From HXMU1420-2 sp034670145 (GTDB taxonomy: Bacteria; Pseudomonadota; Alphaproteobacteria; Rhodobacterales; Rhodobacteraceae), in contig JAXMOA010000015.1 of NCBI GenBank assembly GCA_034670145.1, positions 106,636 through 170,635 on the forward strand: DNA of 64,000 bases, written 5' to 3'. Position 1 is the stretch's first letter; each line of letters begins with the position of its first letter. The position numbers and the translations under genes are program-made. The notes beneath the pieces are model-generated. The model was not told where the DNA came from and did no database searches. It worked only from the letters and a program-made list of their open reading frames with translations. Below, piece by piece: positions 51,212-59,775 of this stretch.

Positions 51212-51709
51212 CTATTCGATGATCACAAGAGGTGATCCGTATTCGACGGCGCCGCCATCCTCGACCAGAATGCGTTTGATGGTTCCGGCGCGTGGGGCCG
51301 GGATGTGGTTCATGGTTTTCATCGCTTCGACGATGAGGACGGTATCGCCCTTGGCCACTTCGCTGCCGATAGAGACAAAGGCGGGTGCGTCCGGCTCTGG
51401 CTGGAGGTAGACGGTGCCGACCATTGGCGAGGTCACCGCGCCGGGGTGATTGGCGGGGTCGTCGACGCTCTGATCTGCGGCGGGGGCGGCCGCCGGAGCG
51501 GCGGCGGCAACGGGCGCTGCGGCGATGGGCGCGGCCATCTGGGCCGGAGCGGCGATTTGAGCAGGCGGTGTGCGGCTGACCTTGACGTTGAGGGTGTCAT
51601 CCTTGCCGTACTCGCGATTGACTTCGACCTCGGTCAGGTCATTCGCATGCAAAAGTTCGGCTAGCGATTTGATGAATGCCACGTCTGCATCGTGCCTGTT
51701 ATCCGTCAT
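51212..51709 (-). CDS. accB: Acetyl-CoA carboxylase biotin carboxyl carrier protein
   Basis: 165 residues from MTDNRHDADVAFIK; a longer frame upstream is not conserved. An Ala/Pro-rich linker (about 60-85) joins the N-terminal part to the biotinyl domain, where Lys131 in EAMKTMN carries biotin. It is the partner of AccC. A separate promoter must lie between here and the liv hairpins at 51875-51929. Confidence 0.95.
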   Translation of the reverse strand: MTDNRHDADVAFIKSLAELLHANDLTEVEVNREYGKDDTLNVKVSRTPPAQIAAPAQMAAPIAAAPVAAAAPAAAPAADQSVDDPANHPGAVTSPMVGTVYLQPEPDAPAFVSIGSEVAKGDTVLIVEAMKTMNHIPAPRAGTIKRILVEDGGAVEYGSPLVIIE

Positions 51710-51874
51710 GTGTACCCTCAACCGGTTGCGCCTGTAATTCCTGCGATTGTTGTGCAGGCTGGGGCGTATATAGGGGATGCGGAATATCGTGAAAAGGCAA
51801 ATACACAGATTTGCGCCCATTACAGGCGGAGCTTTGCGTGTCTGAACGTGTTTGTGAGGGGCTGTGGTGGTGCG

Positions 51875-51893
51875 CCGGGGCGCTGTGCCCCGG
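51875..51893 (-). terminator. Second liv operon 3' hairpin
   Basis: CCGGGGC/GCCCCGG, perfect 7-bp arms, 5-nt loop. It lies downstream of livF and next to a stronger hairpin at 51906-51929. No T-run follows on the minus strand, so termination may need Rho or be partial. Confidence 0.5.
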
Positions 51894-51905
51894 TTGCGAT
51901 CCGGT

Positions 51906-51929
51906 ATCGGGCGGCCCGCGCCGCCCGAT
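51906..51929 (-). terminator. liv operon 3' hairpin
   Basis: ATCGGGCGGC/GCCGCCCGAT, perfect 10-bp arms around CCGC, 52 bp after the livF stop on the minus strand. Very GC-rich; it probably ends or protects the liv transcript. Confidence 0.6.
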
Positions 51930-51981
51930 CTGTGCCGCGCCCCCTGGGGCACGGGGATATGGTGTCTGAGTTGGGGTGCGC

Positions 51982-52737
51982 TCAGATCGCCAGATATTCG
52001 GCGCGCAGCTTTTCGTCGTCCAGCACCTCTTGGGCGGAGCCGTCAAAGACGATCAGCCCGGTGTCGAGGATCACGGCGCGGTCTGCCAGGTCGAGCGCGC
52101 GCAGGGCGTTTTGTTCGACGATGATGGTGGTGATGCCCTGTTGTTTGATGATGCGCAGGGTTTTTTCGATTTCGTCGACGATGACGGGGGCGAGGCCCTC
52201 GTAAGGTTCGTCCAGCAGCAGCACCTTGATGTCGCGGGCCAGGGCGCGGGCGATGGCCAGCATCTGCTGTTCCCCGCCGGAGAGGGTGGTGCCCTCTTGT
52301 TTGCGCCGTTCGCCCAGGCGCGGGAAGAGGTCAAACAGCCGGTCCAGCGACCAGCCGATGGGCGGGGCGATCTGGGCGAGTTGCAGGTTTTCCTCGACCG
52401 TGAGGCCGGGGATGATGCGGCGGTCTTCGGGGACCAGGCTGATCCCGAGGGAGGCGGCCTCGTGGCTGCGCATTTGGTGCAGCGGTTGATGGTCGAGCCA
52501 GATTTCGCCGTGCTGGACCTGTGGGTCATCGAGGCGGGCGATGGAGCGCAATGTGGTGGTTTTGCCGGCGCCGTTGCGGCCCAGGAGGGCGAGGATTTCG
52601 CCTTCGTGGACATTAAAGGAGATGCCCTGGATGATGTAGCTTTCGCCATAATAGGACTGCATGTCCCAGACCGAGAGGAAGGCCGGGGCGGTTTCGGCGT
52701 GGCTGCGGCCTTTGGAGAAGTCGGGTTTGGTGTTCAT
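51982..52737 (-). CDS. livF: Branched-chain-type ABC transporter ATP-binding protein LivF
   Basis: 251 residues from MNTKPDFSKG; a longer frame upstream covers the livG end and is not used. Walker A GRNGAGKTT, Q-loop region VPEDRRIIPGLTV, signature LSGGEQQM, Walker B VLLLDEPYEGLAP, switch His replaced by the usual VEQNA of LivF. GGAGACC lies upstream. With LivG it powers the HAAT-type importer. Substrate may be amino acids, amides or urea. Confidence 0.92.
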   Translation of the reverse strand: MNTKPDFSKGRSHAETAPAFLSVWDMQSYYGESYIIQGISFNVHEGEILALLGRNGAGKTTTLRSIARLDDPQVQHGEIWLDHQPLHQMRSHEAASLGISLVPEDRRIIPGLTVEENLQLAQIAPPIGWSLDRLFDLFPRLGERRKQEGTTLSGGEQQMLAIARALARDIKVLLLDEPYEGLAPVIVDEIEKTLRIIKQQGITTIIVEQNALRALDLADRAVILDTGLIVFDGSAQEVLDDEKLRAEYLAI

Positions 52738-52748
52738 TGTCGGTCTCC

Positions 52749-53504
52749 TCAGGAGCTTTCGCCGAGATAGGCTTCTCTGACTTTCGGGTGGCCCTTGATG
52801 TTTTCTGGAACATCTTCGACCAATGGGGTGCCCTGGGCCAGAACGGTGATGCGTTCGGCGAGGGAGAAGACGACGTGCATGTCGTGTTCGATGATGGCGA
52901 TGGTGATGTCGCGCTGGTCGCTGATCTGTTTGAGCAGGTCGATGGTGTTGTTGGTGTCGGCGCGTGCCATGCCAGCGGTGGGTTCGTCGAGCAGCAGCAG
53001 GCGTGGATCCTGGCTGAGGCACATGCCGATTTCGAGGCGGCGTTTGTCGCCGCGTGACATGGAGGCCGCGTGGTCGTGGCGTTTGTCGGCCATGCCCATG
53101 TCTTCGAGCATTTCCTCGGCCCGGTCGACGATTTCCTTTTGGCCCATCATGTTGGGCAGAGCGTTGAGTTCGAATGCGCCGTCGCGTTTGGCAAAGCAGG
53201 GGATCATCATGTTTTCGAGGACGGTGAGGTCTCCGAAGATCTCCGGCGTCTGGAAGACGCGGGAGATGCCCATCTGGTTGATCTCATACGGGGCGCGGCC
53301 GAGGACGGATTGGCCGTCAAACATGACGCTGCCGGTGTCGGGGATGAGTTTGCCGACGAAGCAGTTGAGCAGGGTGGATTTGCCGGCTCCGTTTGGTCCG
53401 ATGATGGCGTGGACGGAGTTTTCGGCCACGTTGAGGTTGACGTCGGTCAGCGCCTTGAGCCCGCCGAACCGTTTGCTGACGTCTTTGACTTCGAGAATTG
53501 CCAT
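52749..53504 (-). CDS. livG: Branched-chain-type ABC transporter ATP-binding protein LivG
   Basis: 251 residues. Walker A GPNGAGKST, RVFQTPEIFGDLTV, Walker B LLLLDEPTAGMA, switch His in IEHDMHVVFSL. The signature reads MSRGDKRR in place of the usual LSYGEQRR, a notable change in the ATP-sensing loop, though Ser and Gly are kept. It is 11 bp upstream of livF and 12 bp after livM. Confidence 0.92.
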   Translation of the reverse strand: MAILEVKDVSKRFGGLKALTDVNLNVAENSVHAIIGPNGAGKSTLLNCFVGKLIPDTGSVMFDGQSVLGRAPYEINQMGISRVFQTPEIFGDLTVLENMMIPCFAKRDGAFELNALPNMMGQKEIVDRAEEMLEDMGMADKRHDHAASMSRGDKRRLEIGMCLSQDPRLLLLDEPTAGMARADTNNTIDLLKQISDQRDITIAIIEHDMHVVFSLAERITVLAQGTPLVEDVPENIKGHPKVREAYLGESS

Positions 53505-53516
53505 TGTCGTCTGTCC

Positions 53517-54722
53517 TTATTCTGCGGGTTTGGTGGAAGCGGCGGAGTCTTTGGCGGATTTGCCGCGTTTTTTGCGGAGCCAGTTGCCGATGCGCTGACC
53601 ACCGTCGACCAGGCCGCCGGGGAGGAAGATGACGACTGCCATGAACAGCAGGCCGAGCGTCAGGTGCCAGCCTTTGCCGACGAAGGGATGGACGAGGGTG
53701 ACCATGAAGTCTTCGAGGCCGGCGGGCAGCCAGGAGAACCACTGGTGCAGGACCTGGTCGTTGATTTTGGAGAAGATGTTTTCGAAGTATTTGATGAAGC
53801 CCGCGCCCAGGATCGGCCCGATGAGCGTGCCTGCGCCGCCGAGGATGGTCATGAGGACGACCTCTCCGCTGGCGGTCCATTGCATGCGTTCGGCACCGGC
53901 GAGCGGGTCCATTGCGGCCAGCAGGCCTCCGGCGAGGCCGGCGTACATGCCGGAGATGACGAAGGCGGCCAGTGTGTAGGGTTTGGTGTTCAGGCCGGTG
54001 TAGTTCATGCGCTGCTGGTTGGATTTGACGGCCCGCAGCATCATGCCGAAGGGCGAGCGGAAGATGCGGGTGGCCAGGTAGAAGACGGCCAGCATGATGA
54101 CGGCGCAGAGGTAGTAGCCGGCGTTGAAGTCAAACGACCAGGCACCGATGTTCATTTCGTAGGTGGAGCGCATGGACAGGCCGAAGAAATGCGGCAGGTC
54201 GGGCGCGCCGGCGCGGTGGAACATCTGAGGATCGTCGGCATAGACCTGAAGCCCGGTCTCACCGTTGGTGAGGTTGAATTTCGGGTTTGACAGGACCGAA
54301 TAGGCCAGGGCGAAGGACATCTGGGCGAAGGCCAGTGTCAGGATGGAGAAGTAGATCCCGGAGCGACGCAGCGAGACGTAGCCGATGGCCAGCGAGAAGA
54401 TACCGGCAACGATGACGCTGAAGCCGATGGCGGGCAGGACGTTGAAGCTGAACAGCTTGAACATCCAGACCGCGGCGTAGGAGCCTATCCCGAGGAAGGC
54501 GGCGTGGCCGAAGCTGAGGTAGCCGGTCAGGCCGAACAGGATGTTGAAGCCGATGGCGAAGATCCCGAAGATCACGAAGCGCTGCATCAGGTCCGGGTAG
54601 CCCGCGTTGAACTGTGCCATGCCGCTGTCGGCTGGAAACGGGTTCAGGATGAAGGGCGCCAGCATTGTCAGGGCGACGACGAAAAGGAAGGTGGTGGTGT
54701 CTTTTTTGTCCAGTCCGAGCAT
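53517..54722 (-). CDS. livM: Branched-chain-type ABC transporter permease LivM
   Basis: 401 residues with about ten membrane spans. GYLSFGHAAFLGIGSYAA, the EAA-like loop region MMLRAVKSNQQRMNYTGLN and GEVVLMTILGGAGTLIGPIL are LivM marks. The C-terminal ~30 residues are basic and Lys/Ala-rich (RKKRGKSAKDSAASTKPAE). Membrane partner of LivH; 3 bp lie between livH and livM. Confidence 0.93.
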   Translation of the reverse strand: MLGLDKKDTTTFLFVVALTMLAPFILNPFPADSGMAQFNAGYPDLMQRFVIFGIFAIGFNILFGLTGYLSFGHAAFLGIGSYAAVWMFKLFSFNVLPAIGFSVIVAGIFSLAIGYVSLRRSGIYFSILTLAFAQMSFALAYSVLSNPKFNLTNGETGLQVYADDPQMFHRAGAPDLPHFFGLSMRSTYEMNIGAWSFDFNAGYYLCAVIMLAVFYLATRIFRSPFGMMLRAVKSNQQRMNYTGLNTKPYTLAAFVISGMYAGLAGGLLAAMDPLAGAERMQWTASGEVVLMTILGGAGTLIGPILGAGFIKYFENIFSKINDQVLHQWFSWLPAGLEDFMVTLVHPFVGKGWHLTLGLLFMAVVIFLPGGLVDGGQRIGNWLRKKRGKSAKDSAASTKPAE

Positions 54723-54725
54723 TGG

Positions 54726-55748
54726 TCAGTCCTCCATGACGCCTTTGCGACCCATCAATCCGCGCGGACGAGCGAGCAGGACGAGGATGGCGACAAGGTA
54801 AATAATGATCTGGTTGATACCGGGCAGCGTGGTGGTGGCCCATGTGGTCGAGGCGAAGCTTTCGAGGATGCCGAGCAGGAAGCCCGCGAGCACGGCGCCG
54901 GGAAGCGATCCCATGCCGCCGACCACAACAACCACGAAGCTGAGCACCAGGAAGTCCATGCCCATGTGATAATTGGGCGGGTTTATGGGCCCGTACATCA
55001 CCCCCGCCAGTCCTGCCACGGCCGAGGCGATGCCGAACATGATGGTAAAGCGGCGGTCGATATTGATCCCCAGAAGCCCGACAGTTTCACGATCCGCCAT
55101 ACCGGCGCGCACGACCATGCCGAAGGTGGTGAATTGCAGGAAGGCAAACACGGCAGAGATGATCACGGCGGCAAAGCAGAAGTAGACGATCCGCCACACA
55201 GGATAGACCAGGTCCAGCCCGACCATGGCGCCCAGATTTGCCACACCAGAGAGCGCATCGGGCGCCGGCGTCTGGATGGGGTTGGCGCCGAAATTGGCCT
55301 TGATGATCTCTTGCAGAACGATGGCGAGGCCGAATGTCACCAGGATCTGATCTGCGTGAGGGCGTTTGTAAAAATGTTTGATCAGTCCGCGTTCCATGAT
55401 CAGACCCAGCAGGATCATCACCGGAATCGCCAGCAGGATTGCCAGCGGTACGGACCAGTCGATGATGGAGGAGCCGATTTCGGGACCGAACCATTTCTCG
55501 ACGTAGGGTGTGTCGACCTTGAGCGGATTTCCAAGGAAGTCTTTCTGGGTTGGGTCTTCGACTGTGAAGCTGAAGTTCAGCACGCGTTGCAGCGTGACAG
55601 CGCAGAAGGCGCCGATCATGAACAATGCGCCATGGGCGAAGTTCACAACGCCCAATGTGCCAAAGATCAATGTGAGCCCGAGCGCGATCAGCGCATAGGC
55701 GGAGCCCTTATCGAGCCCGTTCAGAATTTGCAGAAAGAGTGCGTCCAT
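54726..55748 (-). CDS. livH: Branched-chain-type ABC transporter permease LivH
   Basis: 340 residues, somewhat longer than typical LivH because of an insert near residues 40-75 (FTVEDPTQKDFLGN ... YVEKWFGPEIG), likely periplasmic. GSAYALIALGLTLIFGTLGVV, VVRAGMADRETVGLLGIN and VVVGGMGSLPGAVLAGFLLG identify the family. It is separated from the binding-protein gene by 128 bp holding two strong hairpins. Confidence 0.92.
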   Translation of the reverse strand: MDALFLQILNGLDKGSAYALIALGLTLIFGTLGVVNFAHGALFMIGAFCAVTLQRVLNFSFTVEDPTQKDFLGNPLKVDTPYVEKWFGPEIGSSIIDWSVPLAILLAIPVMILLGLIMERGLIKHFYKRPHADQILVTFGLAIVLQEIIKANFGANPIQTPAPDALSGVANLGAMVGLDLVYPVWRIVYFCFAAVIISAVFAFLQFTTFGMVVRAGMADRETVGLLGINIDRRFTIMFGIASAVAGLAGVMYGPINPPNYHMGMDFLVLSFVVVVVGGMGSLPGAVLAGFLLGILESFASTTWATTTLPGINQIIIYLVAILVLLARPRGLMGRKGVMED

Positions 55749-55788
55749 GGGTCCCCACCGTCGGGTTGCTCAGGCAACAAGAATTGAG

Positions 55789-55823
55789 CCGGCCGCCTGA
55801 CCTGCGAATGGTCTGGCGGCCGG
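55789..55823 (-). terminator. Hairpin 2 between binding-protein gene and livH
   Basis: CCGGCCGCCTGACC and GGTCTGGCGGCCGG pair over 14 positions with one T-T mismatch, loop of 7. Together with 55830-55864 it lies after the binding-protein stop and before livH. No T-run, so attenuation or 3' stabilisation is more likely than full termination. Confidence 0.65.
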
Positions 55824-55829
55824 AAGGCC

Positions 55830-55864
55830 GGGGTGGCGTTAGAGAGAGAGAGGAGAGCCACCCC
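55830..55864 (-). terminator. Hairpin 1 after the binding-protein gene
   Basis: GGGGTGGC/GCCACCCC, perfect 8-bp arms around a purine-rich loop of AG repeats (in plus-strand sense), 12 bp after the binding-protein stop. Probably protects the upstream mRNA so the binding protein is made in excess. Confidence 0.6.
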
Positions 55865-55876
55865 GAAGATTGAGGC

Positions 55877-57229
55877 TTATGCGCCTGGGTTACAGGAACC
55901 CAGAGTTGCTTCGTCGCCGCCGAACATTGGGTGGTTCGGTGGGTATGTGACCTGTGCAACTGGCGTGATCTCAACGATTTCCAGCGTGTCATAGGCGTTG
56001 GTTGGGTTCTGCGCACCGCGCACAACCAGAACGTCCTTGAAGCACTGGTGATCTTCGGCGCGGTACAATGTCTTGCCATTGCCCAGACCGTCGAATTCAA
56101 AGCCTTCGAGGGCTTCGACAACGCCACATGGGTTGAACGTGCCGGCGCGTTCACATGCGTCTGCATAGAGCAGGGTCTGTGCGTAGCATGTCTGAGCCGA
56201 GTTCGAAGGTGGCTTGCCGTATTTTTCGCCGAAGGATTTGACGAATGCTTTGGAGCCTTCGTTCTGGAGTTGCCAGTTGTAGTTCATGGAGCCCAGCACG
56301 CCCTTGATGTTTTCACCCGCACCAGCGGCCATCAGTTCGGAGTAGAGTGGCACGACAATCTTGAAGTCTTTGCCGTTCACGGCCTTGTCGAGCAGGCCGA
56401 ACTGGATGGCGTTGGTCAGCGAGTTGACCATGTTTCCGCCGTAGTGGTTGAGAACCAGAACGTCGGCGCCAGAGTTCAGAACCGGAGCGATGTAGGACGA
56501 GAAGTCTGTCGATGCCAGCGGGGTTTTGACCGTGTTGACGGTTTCCCAGCCCAGGGCCTCGGTGGAGGCAACGATCGACTCTTCCTGGGTCCAGCCCCAG
56601 TTGTAGTCTGCTGTCAGGTGATAGGCACGACGATCGGCGCCCATTTCCTTGGCCAGAACCGGGGCCAGAGCCGCGCCGGACATATAGGCGTTGAAGAAGT
56701 GGCGGAAGCCGTTCGCCTTGCGGTCTTTGCCGGTTGTGTCGTTGGCGTGGGTCAGACCCGCCATAAAGATAACGCCGGCGTCCTGGCAGAGGCCCTGAAC
56801 AGCCACGGCCACGCCCGAAGACGAGCCGCCGTTGATCATGATGGCGCCGTCTTTTTCGATCATCGACTTGGCGGATGCGCGTGCGGCGTCGGATTTGGTC
56901 TGGGTGTCACCGGTTACGAAGGTGACTTTCTTGCCCAGGATGCCGTTGCCCTTGAGCGCCTTGGAGGTGAAGGTGTTCAGGCAGCCGCCGTCGCCTTCGC
57001 CGTTGATGTGTTCTACGGCCAGCTGTTGTGCCAGCAGTTCGTCTGCGCCTTCGTCAGCGTAGGGCCCGGTCTGGGGTACGTTGAAGCCGAGCGTGACAGT
57101 GCCGCCTGTTGGTTCATTGGTATAGGCAGCAGCGGACGATGCAGTGAAGATCGTCGGAACGGCCAGGCCGGCACCGGCCAGGGCGCCGGTTCTGATTAGG
57201 CCACGACGTGTGACATCGGTTTTGGACAT
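55877..57229 (-). CDS. HAAT-type ABC transporter substrate-binding protein with Tat signal
   Basis: 450 residues from ATG 57229 (GGGAGGAATCA upstream). The N-terminus TDVTRRGLIRTGALAGAGLA is a twin-arginine signal (TRRGLI), so it is probably exported folded. The mature part is a branched-chain amino acid/amide-type binding protein (GFNVPQTGPYADEGADELLA, GGSSSGVAVAVQGLCQDAGV, DYNWGWTQEESIVASTE, QTCYAQTLLYADACERAG). Several Cys may form disulfides. The ligand is uncertain. First gene of the leftward SBP-livHMGF operon. Confidence 0.9.
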   Translation of the reverse strand: MSKTDVTRRGLIRTGALAGAGLAVPTIFTASSAAAYTNEPTGGTVTLGFNVPQTGPYADEGADELLAQQLAVEHINGEGDGGCLNTFTSKALKGNGILGKKVTFVTGDTQTKSDAARASAKSMIEKDGAIMINGGSSSGVAVAVQGLCQDAGVIFMAGLTHANDTTGKDRKANGFRHFFNAYMSGAALAPVLAKEMGADRRAYHLTADYNWGWTQEESIVASTEALGWETVNTVKTPLASTDFSSYIAPVLNSGADVLVLNHYGGNMVNSLTNAIQFGLLDKAVNGKDFKIVVPLYSELMAAGAGENIKGVLGSMNYNWQLQNEGSKAFVKSFGEKYGKPPSNSAQTCYAQTLLYADACERAGTFNPCGVVEALEGFEFDGLGNGKTLYRAEDHQCFKDVLVVRGAQNPTNAYDTLEIVEITPVAQVTYPPNHPMFGGDEATLGSCNPGA

Positions 57230-57453
57230 TGATTCCTCCCGTTGGAATGATCGGCCTTTCGCCTCCCGAGCGAATGGCATCGCACTATGGTGCAAAGTCA
57301 TTATGGTGGTGAAATGGAAAACCGCTCAATAAGTCCCTTGATTGCTGAGGAAAAGTTGTAAACAACTCGACAAGAGGGAGGCGGTTTTTGTAAAGTAGTT
57401 TATGCTGCGGCGCAAAAAGCTGCGTGTTTTCAGGGCGGAAGCGAGGTTCAGCG

Positions 57454-58767
57454 ATGGCGCGGGATATCCTGACGGGGAGCCGGATCCGGGAGCGGCGCCA
57501 GATGGCGGGGCTGCGGCAGGCGGAATTGGCGCGGCTGGTGGGGATATCGGCGTCTTATATCAACCTGATCGAGCATAACCGGCGCAGAATCGGCGGTAAG
57601 CTGTTGTTGGACATTGCGCGGGTTCTGAAGGTGGATCCCACCCTGTTGACCGAAGGCGCGGAGGCGGCGCTGGTGTCGGCCTTGCGCGCGGCGGCGGCAG
57701 AGAGCGGGACCGCCCTGCCCGAGCTTGACCGGACCGAGGAGTTTGCCGGGCGGTTTGCCGGGTGGGCCGAGACTCTGGTCCGCCAGCAGCAGCGGATCCG
57801 GTCATTGGAGCAGGCGGTGGGGACGTTGTCGGATCGGTTCAATCATGATCCGCAACTGGCTGCTGCGCTGCATGAGTTGCTGTCGACGGCGACGGCGATC
57901 CGCTCGACCGCGGCGATTTTGGCGGAGACCGGGGATTTGACGGCGCAGTGGCGGGACCGGTTTCATCGCAATCTGGACGAGGACAGCCGGCGGTTGGCGC
58001 AAAGCTCCAAGGCATTGGTGGCTTATCTGGATATGCATCGGGTGGAGGATGCGTCTCATGCGGTGCCTCAGGAGGAGGCGGAGGCGTTTCTGGCAGCGCA
58101 TGGGGCGCATTTTCCGGAGTTGGAGGCGGAGGCGGGTGCTGTGCCGGGGGACCCGGAGCAGATGGCGGCGCAGGGGGAGGGGTTAAGCTCGGGCGCGGCG
58201 CGTCAGATTACGGCGGAGATCCTGCGCCAGTATGTGGCGGATGCGGCGGCGATGCCTTTGACCGAGGTGGCGCGGGTTCTGGCGCGGGAGGGGCGCGATC
58301 CTTTGGCGTTGATGGCGCGGTTCGGGGTGAGCCTGGCGGTTGTGCTGCGGCGTCTGGCGGCGATGCCACCCGAGGCGGTGGGGGGCGAGGTCGGGTTGGT
58401 GATCTGTGATGCCTCGGGCAGTATTGTGTTTCGCAAGGCGGTGGAGGGGTTTGCCTTGCCCCGGTTTGGGGACAGTTGCCCGCTGTGGCCGATCTTTGGC
58501 GCGTTGAGCCGTCCGATGACGCCGATCCGGCGGCGGGTGGCGCAGCCCGGGCAGGATGGCGCCCGGTTTGACTGTATTGCCATCAGCGAGCCGATTGGTC
58601 CGCCGGCGTTTGATCGCGATCCGGTGTATCGCTCGACCATGTTGATTTTGCCGGTCACGGGCCCTGCGGCCAGTGATGGCGAAGCGGCGGAGCCGGTGGG
58701 GGTGAGCTGTCGGATCTGTCCGCGCGAGGGGTGTCATGCGCGGCGGGAGCCGTCGATTTTGCGATAG
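57454..58767 (+). CDS. XRE/ScfR-type short-chain fatty acyl regulator
   Basis: 437 residues from ATG 57454 (GAGG upstream; a GTG 10 codons earlier is an alternative). N-terminal Cro/CI helix-turn-helix (RIRERRQMAGLRQAELARLV, GISASYINLIEHNRRRIG). The C-terminal ScfR domain has the paired motifs CPLWPIFGALSRP and CRICPREGCHARREPSIL. Relatives such as R. sphaeroides PccR sense propionyl-CoA-type thioesters and control short-chain acid use. A long Ala-rich middle (about 90-250) links the two. Divergent from the binding-protein gene. Confidence 0.87.
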   Translation: MARDILTGSRIRERRQMAGLRQAELARLVGISASYINLIEHNRRRIGGKLLLDIARVLKVDPTLLTEGAEAALVSALRAAAAESGTALPELDRTEEFAGRFAGWAETLVRQQQRIRSLEQAVGTLSDRFNHDPQLAAALHELLSTATAIRSTAAILAETGDLTAQWRDRFHRNLDEDSRRLAQSSKALVAYLDMHRVEDASHAVPQEEAEAFLAAHGAHFPELEAEAGAVPGDPEQMAAQGEGLSSGAARQITAEILRQYVADAAAMPLTEVARVLAREGRDPLALMARFGVSLAVVLRRLAAMPPEAVGGEVGLVICDASGSIVFRKAVEGFALPRFGDSCPLWPIFGALSRPMTPIRRRVAQPGQDGARFDCIAISEPIGPPAFDRDPVYRSTMLILPVTGPAASDGEAAEPVGVSCRICPREGCHARREPSILR

Positions 58768-58901
58768 TATACGGGGATTGAGGAGAAAAGCGGGGGATAA
58801 ACGGAGAGAAGGTTGGTTTTGTCAGCTAAGGTTTTGACAGGATCGGGCCGGGACGATTACTCTCGGTCAGGCCCCGGACAACGGGGGAGGGGGAGAATTG
58901 G

Positions 58902-59345
58902 ATGACGAACCGGCAGGTTCTGCTCGTTGAAGACGAGCCAAACATTGTGGAGGCGATCCGGTTTCTGTTGACGCGCGAGGGGTGGTCCGTGGCGTGTCAC
59001 CGCGATGGCGGTGACGCGTTGGATGTGATCCGCGAGGTGCGGCCGGATCTGTTGATTCTGGATTTGATGCTGCCGGGCAAGAGCGGTCTGGAGATCCTGC
59101 GCGAGTTGCGGGCTCTGGATGAGTTCGAGGCCTTGCCGGTGTTGATGCTGACGGCGCGCGGTCAGAGCAAGGACCGGGATATGGCGGAAAAGGCCGGGGT
59201 CAGCCGGTTCATGACCAAACCGTTTTCGAACATGGAGGTGCTGACGGCGGTGCGGGATCTGGTGGCTTTGTCGGATCACGGCACGCAGCCGCAGGACGCG
59301 CTGACGCGCCAGGAGACTGAGGCTGATCGGGCCGGCGGGGCCTGA
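58902..59345 (+). CDS. Single-domain response regulator
   Basis: 147 residues: one receiver domain (residues 5-122) with acidic pocket VEDEPN, phosphorylation site Asp54 in LLILDLMLPG, Thr in MLTARG and Lys in FMTKPFSN. The remaining ~25 residues are a hydrophilic tail; no DNA-binding or enzymatic output follows. It starts an operon with a small membrane protein (1 bp gap) and the SLC5-kinase, so it is very probably that kinase's partner and signals by protein contact or phosphorelay. Confidence 0.92.
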   Translation: MTNRQVLLVEDEPNIVEAIRFLLTREGWSVACHRDGGDALDVIREVRPDLLILDLMLPGKSGLEILRELRALDEFEALPVLMLTARGQSKDRDMAEKAGVSRFMTKPFSNMEVLTAVRDLVALSDHGTQPQDALTRQETEADRAGGA

Positions 59346-59346
59346 C

Positions 59347-59775
59347 ATGCCGGTGGTGGAAAAGACGCCGCGACCGTTGTTTCTGGAACGGCCGAGTTAT
59401 CGGCGGCGGCGGATGGCGGATGCGGCGTTCTTGCTGCCGGTTTTCGGAGGGTTGTTGTTCTGCGCGCCGACCTTGTGGTCGGTGCCGCAAGAGGCCGCGC
59501 CCGGGGTTGAACCGGTGTCGACCTCTGGCGCGATTGTTTATCTGTTTGGCGCCTGGTTTACCCTGATCCTGGGGGCTGTGCTGTTTGGCCGGCTGGTGCG
59601 GGGCTGGGCCGAAGAACGCGCGCCGGATGGTGCGGGTGTGGCGGCGTCCGGCGAGGCCAGGCCTGGGGCTGCGCAAGCACAGCGGGCCCGGGCCGGTCAG
59701 GCGGTTGACCGGGAACCGGACGCGGGAGGCCCGGAGACCGGGGCTCTGGAAACGGGGGCTTCGGGGCGGTCGTGA
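59347..59775 (+). CDS. Small two-span membrane protein in the kinase operon
   Basis: 142 residues. Two membrane spans, about 26-44 (AAFLLPVFGGLLFCAPTLW) and 62-82 (AIVYLFGAWFTLILGAVLFG), then a Gly/Ala/Glu-rich tail. I recognise no family, but small proteins of this layout sit before SLC5-type carriers (DUF485/DUF4212-like helpers). It may be an accessory of the sensor. Its stop overlaps the kinase start by 4 bp (GTGA) if the GTG is used. Confidence 0.7.
   Translation: MPVVEKTPRPLFLERPSYRRRRMADAAFLLPVFGGLLFCAPTLWSVPQEAAPGVEPVSTSGAIVYLFGAWFTLILGAVLFGRLVRGWAEERAPDGAGVAASGEARPGAAQAQRARAGQAVDREPDAGGPETGALETGASGRS

Noticed and set aside
49863..51410. A 515-codon plus-strand frame opposite accC
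   Set aside because: accC on the minus strand is unmistakable over its full length; high G+C opens long antisense frames. No motif or start signal on the plus strand.
51710..51952. Upstream extension of accB by 81 codons
   Set aside because: The extension crosses the GC-rich liv hairpins and has no AccB similarity; MTDNRHDAD is the plausible N-terminus.
53070..57199. Long plus-strand frames opposite livM, livH and the binding-protein gene (about 400 codons each)
   Set aside because: They mirror strongly conserved genes and have repetitive His/Asp/Gly-rich translations typical of antisense of GC-rich coding DNA.
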